From Actinomycetota bacterium (GTDB lineage: Bacteria; Actinomycetota; Actinomycetes; Nanopelagicales; Nanopelagicaceae), in contig JAPLBE010000014.1 in the NCBI GenBank assembly GCA_026392935.1, positions 1 through 64,000 of the forward strand: a DNA stretch of 64,000 bases, written 5' to 3'. The notes under the pieces are model-generated. The model had not been told where the DNA came from, did not search any database, and worked only from the letters and a program-made list of their open reading frames with translations. Numbering within the stretch: position 1 is the stretch's first letter; every line of letters starts with the position of its first letter. A program made the position numbers and the translations under genes. Shown here one piece after another: positions 29,601 to 37,541 of this stretch.

Positions 29601-31420
29601 GCTCGGTTATAAAGTTTAGTACCGGTTCCCTCATTAAAGTCATAGTAGAGAATCAAGTTTGAGGTATCTGTCGGTCCGTAAGTATGCATATCCGAAACAA
29701 TCTGTGCGAGCGACCTCTCACTTCGAAAGACCCGGACTTCATCTACATTGCCAACAAAAGGCGCAGAAAAATTCACACCATCGGATGATCTTCCGCCAAT
29801 AGTGAATGGTTGACTGGAATTGGTTAAGTTGCCGGTAGAAGCACCATCTGCAGTACCCGTCCAAACTAGTTGTCCATTTATATAGAATTTGGCTGTGCTA
29901 CTTCCGGACGCTCGCGTCAAAGCTACGTGCTGCCACTCATTTAGTTGGGTCGAAATTCCAGTATTCACGCCTGCCCATTCGCCTGAACCTTGCAAACCAA
30001 AGTACCAAGTGGTGCCGATCGTCCCGAGTTCATAGGAATTCTCTTTGTTCATGACCATGTTCCAAGTACCTGAAATAGTGGCTGTTTGATAAACCCAGGC
30101 TTCTAACGTGATTGCACTCGTCACATCTAATTCACTGCTGTCGGGCGCCCATGCATATTTTCCCGTACTAAGAGTTAATGCTGTATCAGTTTCGCTCCCT
30201 CCGCCACGAGTAAAGACTCGAGATTCAGAAGTAGTAGCTAATCCTGCGTTACTTGTATAAGTGAGTGTGTATGAATTGCCAGGTATGCCATCGAGCCCAA
30301 GATTATCGAATGTAGCAACACCTTGAACTGCATCAGCCGTAGCGGTGCCAATAATGCGACCACTCAAACCTGTAACTGTTGCTGTGATTATCGTTGAGTT
30401 ATCAGTGGTTACTGTCTGACCATTTGAATCCTGAACAGCCACCTGTGGCTGAACAGACAGCGGTTCATTCAGAGTTGTGCCGACGGATGCTCTATGAATG
30501 CCAAGTTTGGTCGCCGCGGTCGAACTTAAGGTGATTCCATATTTACGCGCTAGATACGTTTCGACTTTGACGATATCTGCGACAGCGAGAATGGTCGGAT
30601 ATGAAATTACCTCAGCAATCTGGAAATCAGAGACCTCCGCTGGGAATTGCCCACCATTTACGACTACAGAATGACCAACAACGCTAGTGCTTGGAGAAAT
30701 TGTCCGATCCGTGCCAAAGGCGCGATATCGACCGTTACATGCTGACGTGCTACTCGACACATAGCCGCAGTCAGCGCTGAGTAACCAATTGTTACCGCTA
30801 TTTCCCGTTAACTCACTTACTGCACTCGAACTTTGCGTAAGCCAACCATAATGAAAGGCAACGCCGGCAGAACAGGCCCAGAATCCCGAAAGCCAGTTAT
30901 TTGCTGTGGATGAAAAAATCCGGTTCTTTTTCGCCGCGTTGTTTGTTATGTGATTTCCAGCCGTATCGCAATAGTTCGCGTTCGTTAAATTAGTCTGTTG
31001 AGGTGCATATCGTGCGACGTGAAAAAATGTATAGTCATTTGGATTGGTTGCATTTCCATATGCAACTGCCGCAGGGAATGTGATGCTGGTTAGGTAACTA
31101 CCCTGGACTGCCACTACTGATTTGTTCGCACCGAGAGTTCCTGCCGTATTTGTTACTTTCAGAGCACTGGAGCTAATTGTTGCTCCTGTTCCACCTCTTG
31201 CTTCAGGCCATGTTGTTGATCCAGATGTATAGCTATCTGCCAGGAATTGATAGACAGTTCCAAGTCCAGACGGCAGATTGTTCGCATCGGCAGCACTAGC
31301 AATTGGAGTCGTCAGTTGAGGTGCAAGTACTGGGGGAACTACTACCTGAAGAAGCGAGAGCAGGAGAATCGCCGATACTGCACGCGCGATGCGTGCTGGG
31401 CTCAACCTATTGGCTCTCAT
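26696..31420 (-). CDS. Giant secreted multidomain protein (LamG, glycine-rich, DUF1566-like, TIG-like)
   Basis: The 1574 residues start with a signal peptide (basic start, hydrophobic core about 12-33, Ala-rich cleavage region near 43). Then come: a concanavalin-like region to about 300, ending in the typical VETYLARKYGI; an Ig-like or cadherin-like segment; a second LamG domain (about 410-590: LEAWVYQTA, EWQHVALTR, VDEVRVFRSERS, LILYYDFNEGTG); a glycine-rich domain (about 650-895) ending GTSGIIIIRW; Thr/Val-rich beta repeats; a DUF1566/Lcl-type domain (about 1150-1320: WFVPSIGELNLIYSNL, GYWSSTQ, RPIRAF); and a C-terminal TIG-like domain. It has no sortase motif, C-terminal helix or catalytic motif I recognise. 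Probably a surface or released binding protein. Confidence 0.82.
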   Translation of the reverse strand: MRANRLSPARIARAVSAILLLSLLQVVVPPVLAPQLTTPIASAADANNLPSGLGTVYQFLADSYTSGSTTWPEARGGTGATISSSALKVTNTAGTLGANKSVVAVQGSYLTSITFPAAVAYGNATNPNDYTFFHVARYAPQQTNLTNANYCDTAGNHITNNAAKKNRIFSSTANNWLSGFWACSAGVAFHYGWLTQSSSAVSELTGNSGNNWLLSADCGYVSSSTSACNGRYRAFGTDRTISPSTSVVGHSVVVNGGQFPAEVSDFQIAEVISYPTILAVADIVKVETYLARKYGITLSSTAATKLGIHRASVGTTLNEPLSVQPQVAVQDSNGQTVTTDNSTIITATVTGLSGRIIGTATADAVQGVATFDNLGLDGIPGNSYTLTYTSNAGLATTSESRVFTRGGGSETDTALTLSTGKYAWAPDSSELDVTSAITLEAWVYQTATISGTWNMVMNKENSYELGTIGTTWYFGLQGSGEWAGVNTGISTQLNEWQHVALTRASGSSTAKFYINGQLVWTGTADGASTGNLTNSSQPFTIGGRSSDGVNFSAPFVGNVDEVRVFRSERSLAQIVSDMHTYGPTDTSNLILYYDFNEGTGTKLYNRASGTTSASDLTIVGSPSWVENATASTFQAYTMRTFTRSYLTSSGGWKVPGGVTQATAIVVGGGGGGGKGNTGTSEPAGAGGGGGVTYLPTISLTPNSVTSIKVGQGGLGALSQANDAQLRSGQSSTINYGSSATALGGGAGGSFGSGYTPGGSGVGDATVATGGGSSGHAYSGGGCSGFNAAGGITSSGNNGGRGAWGWGGAGGGARGAATNGSCGNEPGTPGPGFVDPTTSIEYGRGGYSIYWGASNASQFGQANTGFGGNVAYNTGQASGNGYNGTSGIIIIRWITASAPIFTGPRFDTLTAGLTETFTVSGSATSPLTRNFRWQVSTDTGTSWANATTGTGLTSANYITPTLETTTSGIRYQYRVVVTDSDTAGLFIVDTSTAVYLMINPRNTITSSTGSAIFTQKYGDTRTAVFTFAFGTGPRTASVLSTVNNQNGRIAWSNLNSDSATVRVGTALPIGTYYETLTVTDSVTAFTSQGLRITVSKADTITVTTTLSTSSVTYTESPANVTVTQTVTGLVNSETATVTTTYVGNSCEYGGTCAIGNVAPGGGYVFYVSPTVINVATGISSGGIYLATAPRTWGGTAADPNATWGCSGTNISGTSSDVGSGAENTRLINAGCATAGIASRLAADSTAEDFTDWFVPSIGELNLIYSNLKVNSLSNLDGTGYWSSTQNATNPTTSGVSQDFSMGASGQTNKGNNPSVRPIRAFSPTALSSNTIPTDAGVYRVGSTFTISSSATLNNYQGVESVTATLTINKARQRALSIGQYESYPNISSFPINVYGGSGPGTLTRTLVSAGTANCTLGSNAIITATNIGTCTIRAEKAGTRNYFVESTTAVITWITWSTNYAIQSPGGNHAIPLNGGNQIIVRTETVTASAFSDINGNAISSATAGTTIRINSTGFAGLTPSQITATFRPYEDAVVTAVTSTYVQVVVPSSGAITGVIALDSPRGVAYTPSFTISP

Positions 31421-31429
31421 GATGTACTG

Positions 31430-31435
31430 ATTTTA
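31430..31435 (-). promoter_or_regulatory. Possible -10 box for the giant secreted protein gene
   Basis: TAAAAT on the minus strand lies 9 nt before ATG 31420. No Shine-Dalgarno sequence is present in that space, which fits a leaderless or nearly leaderless mRNA. The -35 candidate at 31453-31458 (TTTCAA, 17 nt spacing) is weak. Confidence 0.35.
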
Positions 31436-31464
31436 ATTGCTGGTACTTGGGATTGAAAGTCGAC

Positions 31465-32583
31465 TTACTTAGCCTTTTCGGCTGCAGCCAACTGCCCACA
31501 TGCCCCATCGATTTCACGGCCCCTAGTGTCACGAACTGTTACCGGAACACCGTAGGACTCAAGAATTCGCACAAACTCAGCCTCATCTTCGCGGCGAGAT
31601 GCAGTCCACTTAGAACCTGGTGTTGGATTTAAAGGAATGAGATTGACATGCGCATTGCGATTTTTCAGCAATCGACCCAGCAAATCTGATCTCCATGATT
31701 GATCATTGATATCGCGAATCAACGCGTATTCAATTGAGTAACGACGCCCAGTCTTCTTCTCATAGGCATCAGCTGCTGCCAGTACTTCACGAACATTAAA
31801 TCTGTTATTAATTGGAACTAGAGAATCACGTAGTTCATCATCTGGTGTGTGAAGTGAGACGGCTAAGGTGCAGTTGATTCCTTCATCCATCAGCTTTTCA
31901 ATTCCTGGAACCAGGCCAACAGTTGAAACAACTACTGAACGAGCAGAGATGCCAAGTCCATCAGGGTTGGGGTCGGTGATGTTACGCAGCGTGCGCACCA
32001 CTGCGTTGTAGTTAGCAAGTGGTTCACCCATTCCCATAAAGACAATGTTGGATAGTCGAGTTGGTCCACCTGGCATCTCACCATTGGCACAGGCACGAGC
32101 TGCGGCAACTATTTGATCGGTAATTTCTGCCGCCGATAAATTGCGGGTAAGGCCAGCTTGGCCCGTGGCACAAAATGGACAGTTCATGCCACATCCTGCT
32201 TGGGATGAAATGCAGACTGTTGTGCGATCTGTGTAACGCATCAAGACTGACTCAACGAGAACTCCATCGTGTAACTTCCACAAGTCTTTGCGAGTCATGC
32301 CACCATCGGTCGTGCGAGTGGTGACTAGCTCAATCATCTTAGGAGTCAGCGCATCAGCAATTACTTGGCGCTCGGCTGCCGGGATATCAGACCAATCATC
32401 GGGTGTGTGAGATAAATGAGAGAAGTAATGAGTTGCAACTTGGGCTGCGCGAAATGGTTGGAAACCAAGTTCCTTCGCCCATGCTTTTCTATCAGCCGGT
32501 GCCAGATCAGCTAAATGTTTAGGAGCCTTCTTGCGTTGTACTGGCTCATCAAAGACTAATTTTAACTCTGAATTAGTTGTCAT
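31465..32583 (-). CDS. rlmN: Dual-specificity 23S rRNA/tRNA adenine-C2 methyltransferase RlmN
   Basis: Radical SAM enzyme that methylates A2503 of 23S rRNA and A37 of some tRNAs. The CxxxCxxC cluster is Cys 131, Cys 135 and Cys 138 in [14 protein letters not shown]. The other expected features are present: the GMGEPLANY motif, [13 protein letters not shown], and the C-terminal Cys in EIDGACGQL, which forms the protein-RNA methylene bridge. 372 residues. It overlaps cdsA by 4 nt. In most actinobacteria dxr follows closely; here the accessory block intervenes. Confidence 0.97.
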   Translation of the reverse strand: MTTNSELKLVFDEPVQRKKAPKHLADLAPADRKAWAKELGFQPFRAAQVATHYFSHLSHTPDDWSDIPAAERQVIADALTPKMIELVTTRTTDGGMTRKDLWKLHDGVLVESVLMRYTDRTTVCISSQAGCGMNCPFCATGQAGLTRNLSAAEITDQIVAAARACANGEMPGGPTRLSNIVFMGMGEPLANYNAVVRTLRNITDPNPDGLGISARSVVVSTVGLVPGIEKLMDEGINCTLAVSLHTPDDELRDSLVPINNRFNVREVLAAADAYEKKTGRRYSIEYALIRDINDQSWRSDLLGRLLKNRNAHVNLIPLNPTPGSKWTASRREDEAEFVRILESYGVPVTVRDTRGREIDGACGQLAAAEKAK

Positions 32584-33440
32584 AACAGACCTGAATCTTG
32601 CGCACGTCGCACAATTTCAAGTGCGAGCCACAAGGCAGGGGCGGCAAAGAGAACTGAATCGAGGCGATCCATAACTCCCCCATGTCCAGGCAGAAGAGTT
32701 CCCATATCTTTAATGGCAACATCACGTTTTAGCGCAGATTCAATGAGATCTCCGGCAGTTGCGGTAAAGACGGTGAGCACTCCAGCTGCTGCACCTAACC
32801 ACCAATCAGAGCCCATAATGTAATGAAAAGCGAGTGAACCACCGATTACCGTAAAGATCAGAGAGCCAACAAGACCTTCAATAGTCTTCTTCGGGCTGAT
32901 CTTTGATGCCAGTGGGCGCTTACCAATCAGAACTCCGGTCAGATAAGCAAAAGTGTCGTTGCACGAAACCAGAATGACGAAGGTCATTACGCGCTCAAGT
33001 CCGTTATAGGGGCGAGCCAGCAGAATCAAGAATCCTGCCAGAAATGGTAGATAGATCAGGGCAAGAGCTGAAGCGGAAGCGGTCTTGACGAAGCTTTCAG
33101 TTCCACGCGGTAGCAAGAGAACTAGTAATGCTGGGAAGGAGATTGCGGTTGCAACAGCTAAACCAGAGACTCCCCCAAGCCAGGTTGATGCACACAGTGC
33201 AATCGAGGCGGTAGTTAAGGACCAGAGTGGAATGTGAATATCTACGGCCGTAAAAGCGCGATTGATCTCACGGATTCCAAGAATGACTGCGCCAGTAACT
33301 AGAACAGCAAATAGAACTCGGAAGGTTGAAAGTGATAACCAGACAAGGAGAAGGATTCCCAGGCTGACCAGGATGGAGGGCAGAAGTTTTCGACCAGCGC
33401 GCTTATTAATAGCCTCGTTAATCGAATGTAAATCAGACAC
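32580..33440 (-). CDS. cdsA: Phosphatidate cytidylyltransferase
   Basis: Makes CDP-diacylglycerol for phospholipid synthesis. A 286-residue membrane protein with about eight helices. The family signature is present as [20 protein letters not shown] followed by VMDRLDS near the C-terminus, with SPKKTIEG upstream of it. GTG start at 33440. It follows frr by 23 nt and overlaps rlmN by 4 nt. Confidence 0.95.
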   Translation of the reverse strand: MSDLHSINEAINKRAGRKLLPSILVSLGILLLVWLSLSTFRVLFAVLVTGAVILGIREINRAFTAVDIHIPLWSLTTASIALCASTWLGGVSGLAVATAISFPALLVLLLPRGTESFVKTASASALALIYLPFLAGFLILLARPYNGLERVMTFVILVSCNDTFAYLTGVLIGKRPLASKISPKKTIEGLVGSLIFTVIGGSLAFHYIMGSDWWLGAAAGVLTVFTATAGDLIESALKRDVAIKDMGTLLPGHGGVMDRLDSVLFAAPALWLALEIVRRAQDSGLL

Positions 33441-33463
33441 GGTAAGTGAGCCTCAAGGAAGTC

Positions 33464-34027
33464 TTAGACTTCTAGAAGCTCAGCCTCCTTATGCTTTAAA
33501 AGGTCATCAATCTTGGCCACATGATCTGATGTGATCTTCTCAAGCTCTTTTTCACCACGGCTTAAATCATCTTTACCGATATCGCCATCTTTTTCTAACT
33601 TCTCCATCAATTCTTTTGCCGTGCGGCGGATATTGCGCACGGAAATCTTTGAATCCTCCGCCTTAGTCTTTGCCACCTTGATGTAATCCTTACGACGCTC
33701 CTCCGTTAACTGCGGAAAGCTCACTCGAATCACTGCGCCATCAGATGCTGGATTAACTCCTAAATCTGATTCCCGGATTGCTTTTTCAATTGAGGCACTT
33801 GCGCCCTTATCAAAGGGAGAGATGATTGCCATCCGTGGCTCCGGGATCTGAATAGAGGCAAGCTGTGAAAGTGGAGTGTAGGTACCGTAGTAATCGACCA
33901 TGATCTTGTTAAACATGGCAGGGTGAGCACGGCCGGTGCGAATAGCACCAAAGTCATCTTTGGCAACTTGCACAGCCTTGTTCATCTTCTCGGTGGCTTC
34001 ATGAAGTGCGTTGGTTACATCTGCCAT
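33464..34027 (-). CDS. frr: Ribosome recycling factor
   Basis: Dissociates post-termination ribosomes together with EF-G. 187 residues, full length: FGAIRTGRAHPAMFNKI, YYGTYTPLSQLASIQIPEPR, then the long helical domain with LTEERRKDYIKVAKTKAED and VRNIRRTAKE. It lies in the canonical rpsB-tsf-pyrH-frr-cdsA order. Confidence 0.98.
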   Translation of the reverse strand: MADVTNALHEATEKMNKAVQVAKDDFGAIRTGRAHPAMFNKIMVDYYGTYTPLSQLASIQIPEPRMAIISPFDKGASASIEKAIRESDLGVNPASDGAVIRVSFPQLTEERRKDYIKVAKTKAEDSKISVRNIRRTAKELMEKLEKDGDIGKDDLSRGEKELEKITSDHVAKIDDLLKHKEAELLEV

Positions 34028-34047
34028 GGTCTGTGCTCCTTATGTAT

Positions 34048-34069
34048 CTCTCGTTCTAAGAAACGAGAG
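34048..34069 (-). repeat. Inverted repeat over the pyrH stop codon
   Basis: CTCTCGTT (34048-34055) and AACGAGAG (34062-34069) form a perfect 8-bp stem with a 6-nt loop that contains the pyrH stop codon (34056-34058). There is no T-run, so read-through into frr is expected; it may reduce or stabilise downstream mRNA. Confidence 0.45.
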
Positions 34070-34778
34070 TTCCAATCTTTTCACCACGTACTGCGCGGCC
34101 AATATTTCCATTGGTCATCAAGTCAAAGACCACGATAGGTAGGTGGTTCTCGCGACATAAGCTAAATGCGGCAGCATCGGCTACTGCCAGTGACTTCTGC
34201 AAAACCTCGTCATAAGAAATTGTGTCAAACATCGTGGCGTTCTTATCTTTACGTGGATCTGCGTTATAAACGCCATCGACGCCAGATTTTGCTAGCAGGA
34301 GCGCGCCTGCTCCGATTTCAAGTGCGCGCTGGGCGGCAACGGTATCTGTTGTAAAGAACGGCATTCCGGCGCCAGCACCAAAGATCACAACGCGACCCTT
34401 TTCCAAGTGGCGAATAGCACGGCGTGGAACATATGGCTCAGCAACTTGACCCATCGCAATAGCGGTTTGAACGCGAGTATCAACGCCCTCTTTTTCAAGG
34501 AAGTCTTGCAGTGCTAAACAGTTCATCACTGTGCCGAGCATTCCCATGTAGTCAGCGCGAGAGCGCTCCATGCCACGCTCAGATAGTTCGGCGCCCCGGA
34601 AGAAATTACCGCCACCGACAACAATGGCGATTTGAACTCCACTGCGAACTACATCTGCAATCTGTTTTGCCACATCTGCTAAGACATCGGGATCAACACC
34701 GATGCCCTTATTGCCTCCGAAAACTTCGCCAGAAAGCTTAAGGAGCACCCGCTGATACGTTCCTCTTGTACCTGGCAT
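34056..34778 (-). CDS. pyrH: Uridylate kinase
   Basis: Phosphorylates UMP to UDP. Amino-acid-kinase fold of 240 residues. The phosphate-binding [11 protein letters not shown] (about 12-22), [10 protein letters not shown] (about 54-63) and [18 protein letters not shown] blocks are all intact. It sits between tsf and frr as expected. Confidence 0.97.
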   Translation of the reverse strand: MPGTRGTYQRVLLKLSGEVFGGNKGIGVDPDVLADVAKQIADVVRSGVQIAIVVGGGNFFRGAELSERGMERSRADYMGMLGTVMNCLALQDFLEKEGVDTRVQTAIAMGQVAEPYVPRRAIRHLEKGRVVIFGAGAGMPFFTTDTVAAQRALEIGAGALLLAKSGVDGVYNADPRKDKNATMFDTISYDEVLQKSLAVADAAAFSLCRENHLPIVVFDLMTNGNIGRAVRGEKIGTLVS

Positions 34779-34805
34779 TGGTGCTCCCCTCGCTCTACTT
34801 CGTTT

Positions 34806-34822
34806 TAAATCCTTAGGATTTA
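34806..34822 (-). repeat. Palindrome between tsf and pyrH
   Basis: TAAATCCT-T-AGGATTTA is an 8-bp near-perfect palindrome just downstream of the tsf stop. On the minus strand it is followed by AAAA rather than T residues, so it is at best a weak terminator or processing site. Confidence 0.3.
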
Positions 34823-34824
34823 GT

Positions 34825-35652
34825 TTACTGACCTACGCGGAAACGGTGGAATGCCTTGACGGCGGTTCCTGCCTCATCGAGGATCTGCTTCACAGTCTTC
34901 TTGGCATCCTTAGCAAAAGCCTGCTCGATAAGTGAAACTTCCTTCACAAAACCGGTAACGCGGCCTTCGATAATCTTTGAAAGTGAAGCCTCAGGCTTAC
35001 CTTCTGCGCGAGCTGTCTCCTCTGCTAGGCGACGCTCGGTTTCAATGAGGTCTGCTGGAACATCTTCACGATTAACAAAACGTGGTGCAAATGCTGCGAT
35101 GTGCTGTGCAACATCTTTACCCACTTCTGCTGCTTCCTTTGCAAGTGAGACCAAAACGCCAACCTGTGGTGGCAAATCTGGACTTGTCTTGTGAAGATAA
35201 AGTCCAACTGGACCTTGGATTACCGCAACGTTGCGAATTTCAATCTTCTCACCCAGCGTGGCATTTCCTTCATCAATCACAGACTGAACAGTCTTGCCGT
35301 TAGCCATCGTTGATGCCAGGAATGTTGCCACATCTGCTGACTTAGCAGAAAGCAGGTGCTCGATCATTTCATCGCCAAGTGCGATAAAACGCTCGCCCTT
35401 TGCCACGAAGTCTGTCTCGCAGTTCAGCTCTAGCATGACGCCAACGTCACCTGAAACCTTTGCTACGACCAAACCATTTGAAGTTAAACGACCTTCGCGC
35501 TTAGTAACGCCCTTTTGTCCCTTAACCCGAATGATTTCAACAGCCTTGTCATAGTCACCATCTGCTTCATCAAGTGCCTTCTTGCAATCGAGCATTCCTG
35601 CTGCAGTTGCTTCGCGAAGGCGCTTTACATCATTTGCTGAATAGTTAGCCAA
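34825..35652 (-). CDS. tsf: Elongation factor Ts
   Basis: Nucleotide exchange factor for EF-Tu. 275 residues with the N-terminal UBA-like domain ([19 protein letters not shown]), the core [12 protein letters not shown] motif that contacts EF-Tu, and a C-terminal domain ending FHRFRVGQ. Length and order are typical of actinobacteria. It is 5 nt downstream of rpsB. Confidence 0.98.
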   Translation of the reverse strand: MANYSANDVKRLREATAAGMLDCKKALDEADGDYDKAVEIIRVKGQKGVTKREGRLTSNGLVVAKVSGDVGVMLELNCETDFVAKGERFIALGDEMIEHLLSAKSADVATFLASTMANGKTVQSVIDEGNATLGEKIEIRNVAVIQGPVGLYLHKTSPDLPPQVGVLVSLAKEAAEVGKDVAQHIAAFAPRFVNREDVPADLIETERRLAEETARAEGKPEASLSKIIEGRVTGFVKEVSLIEQAFAKDAKKTVKQILDEAGTAVKAFHRFRVGQ

Positions 35653-35657
35653 TTTAC

Positions 35658-36452
35658 TTATGCCTCCACTGGTGCATCGGTTGCTGGTGCTGATGCTTGC
35701 AGGATCTCTGTCTCAAGAGCTTCTGCTGCTGCAGCCTCTGCAGTTGCAACTGGAGCTGGCGCAGCTGCGGTGCGAGCCTTTAGGCCCTCAACAATTGCAT
35801 CAGTAATTACACGAGTAAGAAGTTCGATTGAACGAATAGCATCATCGTTACCTGGGATCTTGAAATCAACTTCATCTGGATCGCAGTTTGTATCAAGGAT
35901 TGCAATTACTGGAATACCAAGCTTCTTAGCTTCGGCAACTGCAAGGTGTTCCTTCTTAGTATCGACAACCCAAATTGCTGAAGGCAACTTAGTCATGTGG
36001 CGAATACCGTCGAGGTTCTTAAATAGTTTTTCGCGCTCACGACGAAGAACAAGGAGTTCTTTCTTTGTAAGCAAGAGATCATTTGCTGTCTCAAGAGCTT
36101 CTAGCTCCTTGAGGCGCTGAATACGCTTATAGACAGTTGGGAAGTTTGTCAGCATTCCACCTAACCAGCGCTCTGTAACTGTTGGCATTCCAACGCGAGC
36201 TGCTTGATCGATGATTGGCTTGTGAGCCTGCTTCTTAGTTCCTACGAATAGTACGTGGCCACCCTTTGCAACTGTGTCCTTAACGAATGCATAAGCAGAA
36301 TCGATAAGTGCGAGTGATTGCTGGATGTCGATGATGTAGATGCCATTGCGTTCTGTGAAAATAAAACGCTTCATCTTTGGATTCCAACGACGAGTCTGGT
36401 GTCCGAAGTGGACTCCGCTGTCGAGGAGTTCGCGCATTGTTACTACTGCCAT
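35658..36452 (-). CDS. rpsB: 30S ribosomal protein uS2
   Basis: Late-assembling small-subunit protein. The start at 36452 ([22 protein letters not shown]) is the conserved beginning; the frame is open 19 codons further but lies in the structured leader. 264 residues, including [23 protein letters not shown] and [11 protein letters not shown] blocks. A C-terminal Ala-rich tail of about 40 residues is an actinobacterial trait. No clear Shine-Dalgarno site precedes the ATG. Confidence 0.97.
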   Translation of the reverse strand: MAVVTMRELLDSGVHFGHQTRRWNPKMKRFIFTERNGIYIIDIQQSLALIDSAYAFVKDTVAKGGHVLFVGTKKQAHKPIIDQAARVGMPTVTERWLGGMLTNFPTVYKRIQRLKELEALETANDLLLTKKELLVLRREREKLFKNLDGIRHMTKLPSAIWVVDTKKEHLAVAEAKKLGIPVIAILDTNCDPDEVDFKIPGNDDAIRSIELLTRVITDAIVEGLKARTAAAPAPVATAEAAAAEALETEILQASAPATDAPVEA

Positions 36453-36601
36453 GCTACAACGCCGACCGCTAATTTCTATGCGGACCGAAGTGGCTTGTAT
36501 TCCCTGCAAAGCAGTTCATACATAGATGCTGAGATGTCATCAATCTCGCGATTGATGCAGGGCAAATCTTACCTGCCCGAAAGGGGTGCAAATTACGCGA
36601 G
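36453..36601 (-). promoter_or_regulatory. Structured leader upstream of rpsB
   Basis: The xerC-rpsB gap can form three stems on the minus strand: GGGCA/TGCCC (36560-36564 with 36574-36578), an 8-bp perfect stem CATCAATC/GATTGATG capped by a GNRA-type GCGA tetraloop (36538-36557), and CTGC/GCAG (36504-36514). A stable tetraloop stem 80-100 nt before a ribosomal protein gene suggests an autoregulatory uS2 leader, known in other bacteria. This assignment is inference. Confidence 0.45.
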
Positions 36602-37513
36602 CTAAGCGCGAGGGTGAGCCTGTTTAAAGGCTTTCTGCAATCTCTCTGTAGATACATGGGTGTAGATCTGGGTCGTGGCCAGCGATGCGTGTCCCAATAT
36701 TTCTTGGACTGTACGCAAATCCGCGCCGCCTTCAAGTAAATGTGTTGCAGCCGAATGGCGAAGTGCATGTGGGCCCATTCGCTCTACGCCTTCCAGTGCA
36801 GAGAGTGCCTCATAAACAATTGTGCGCACTGTGCGCTGATCGATTCTCTTGCCTCGCGCACCAAGAAAAACTGCTGAATCCTTGGCGGTCGAAAGAACTT
36901 CAGAGCGTGCGTTCTTAATCCAGTCATTGAGTGCTTTCATCGCAGGATTGCCTAAAGGAATAGTGCGCTCTTTATTTCCTTTACCTAGTACTCGAATCGT
37001 ATTTCGGCTGTAATCGATGTCATCAAGATCTAATCCGCAGAGCTCTGAGACTCGGGCGCCAGAGGCATAGAGAACTTCTAAGATTGCACAATCACGTTTT
37101 GATAGCGGAGTTTCTTCTTCAGCAACTCGGGTAGCTAATGAATCCATGGCAGTGGTTGCATCAGAGATGCTCAGTACGTCAGGAAGAGTTCTATGTCCCT
37201 TGGGTGTTGCAAGAGTTGCTCCTACATCTTTAGGTAAATAACCTTTTTTAGCTGCCCACTTGGTAAAGAGTCGAATTGAAACAGCTCGTCTAGATAGTGA
37301 TGTTCGAGCGACGCCTTTGACTTGCTGAGTCGCTAACCAAGAGCGAATATGAGCGATAGTGATGGAAGAAATATCTTCGATTTTCTGAAGTTCAAGATTG
37401 TCAAAGAAACTGGAGAGATCTCCCAGGTAGGCACGAGTTGTGTGTTCAGAGAGTGAGCGTTCTTGAGTCAGATATCGAGTGTATTCACTCGTTACTTTCT
37501 CAAAAGTAGGCAT
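36602..37513 (-). CDS. xerC: Tyrosine recombinase XerC
   Basis: Resolves chromosome dimers at dif together with XerD. 303 residues with an N-terminal SAM-like DNA-binding domain and a C-terminal catalytic domain. The catalytic set is complete: Arg 154 (SGARVSELCG), Lys 178, His 249 and Arg 252 (PHALRHSAATH), His 275 (LGHASLATT) and Tyr 284 (IYTHVS). Position upstream of rpsB is conserved in actinobacteria. Phage integrases share the fold, but there are no other phage genes here. Confidence 0.94.
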   Translation of the reverse strand: MPTFEKVTSEYTRYLTQERSLSEHTTRAYLGDLSSFFDNLELQKIEDISSITIAHIRSWLATQQVKGVARTSLSRRAVSIRLFTKWAAKKGYLPKDVGATLATPKGHRTLPDVLSISDATTAMDSLATRVAEEETPLSKRDCAILEVLYASGARVSELCGLDLDDIDYSRNTIRVLGKGNKERTIPLGNPAMKALNDWIKNARSEVLSTAKDSAVFLGARGKRIDQRTVRTIVYEALSALEGVERMGPHALRHSAATHLLEGGADLRTVQEILGHASLATTQIYTHVSTERLQKAFKQAHPRA

Positions 37514-37521
37514 GCGTTAAG

Positions 37522-37527
37522 AATATA
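37522..37527 (-). promoter_or_regulatory. Possible -10 box for xerC
   Basis: TATATT on the minus strand lies 8 nt upstream of the xerC ATG (37513), in the 28-nt gap after cimA, with no Shine-Dalgarno sequence between. This would give a leaderless mRNA. The -35 region is poor. Confidence 0.35.
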
Positions 37528-37541
37528 TGCCAGAAGGTTTA

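Noticed and set aside
34048-34069. Terminator at the end of pyrH
   Set aside because: Good stem but no T-run, and the tight pyrH-frr-cdsA order argues for read-through.
36602-37513. Phage or integron integrase
   Set aside because: Next to rpsB in the conserved actinobacterial position, with XerC-type sequence and no phage genes or attachment site around it.
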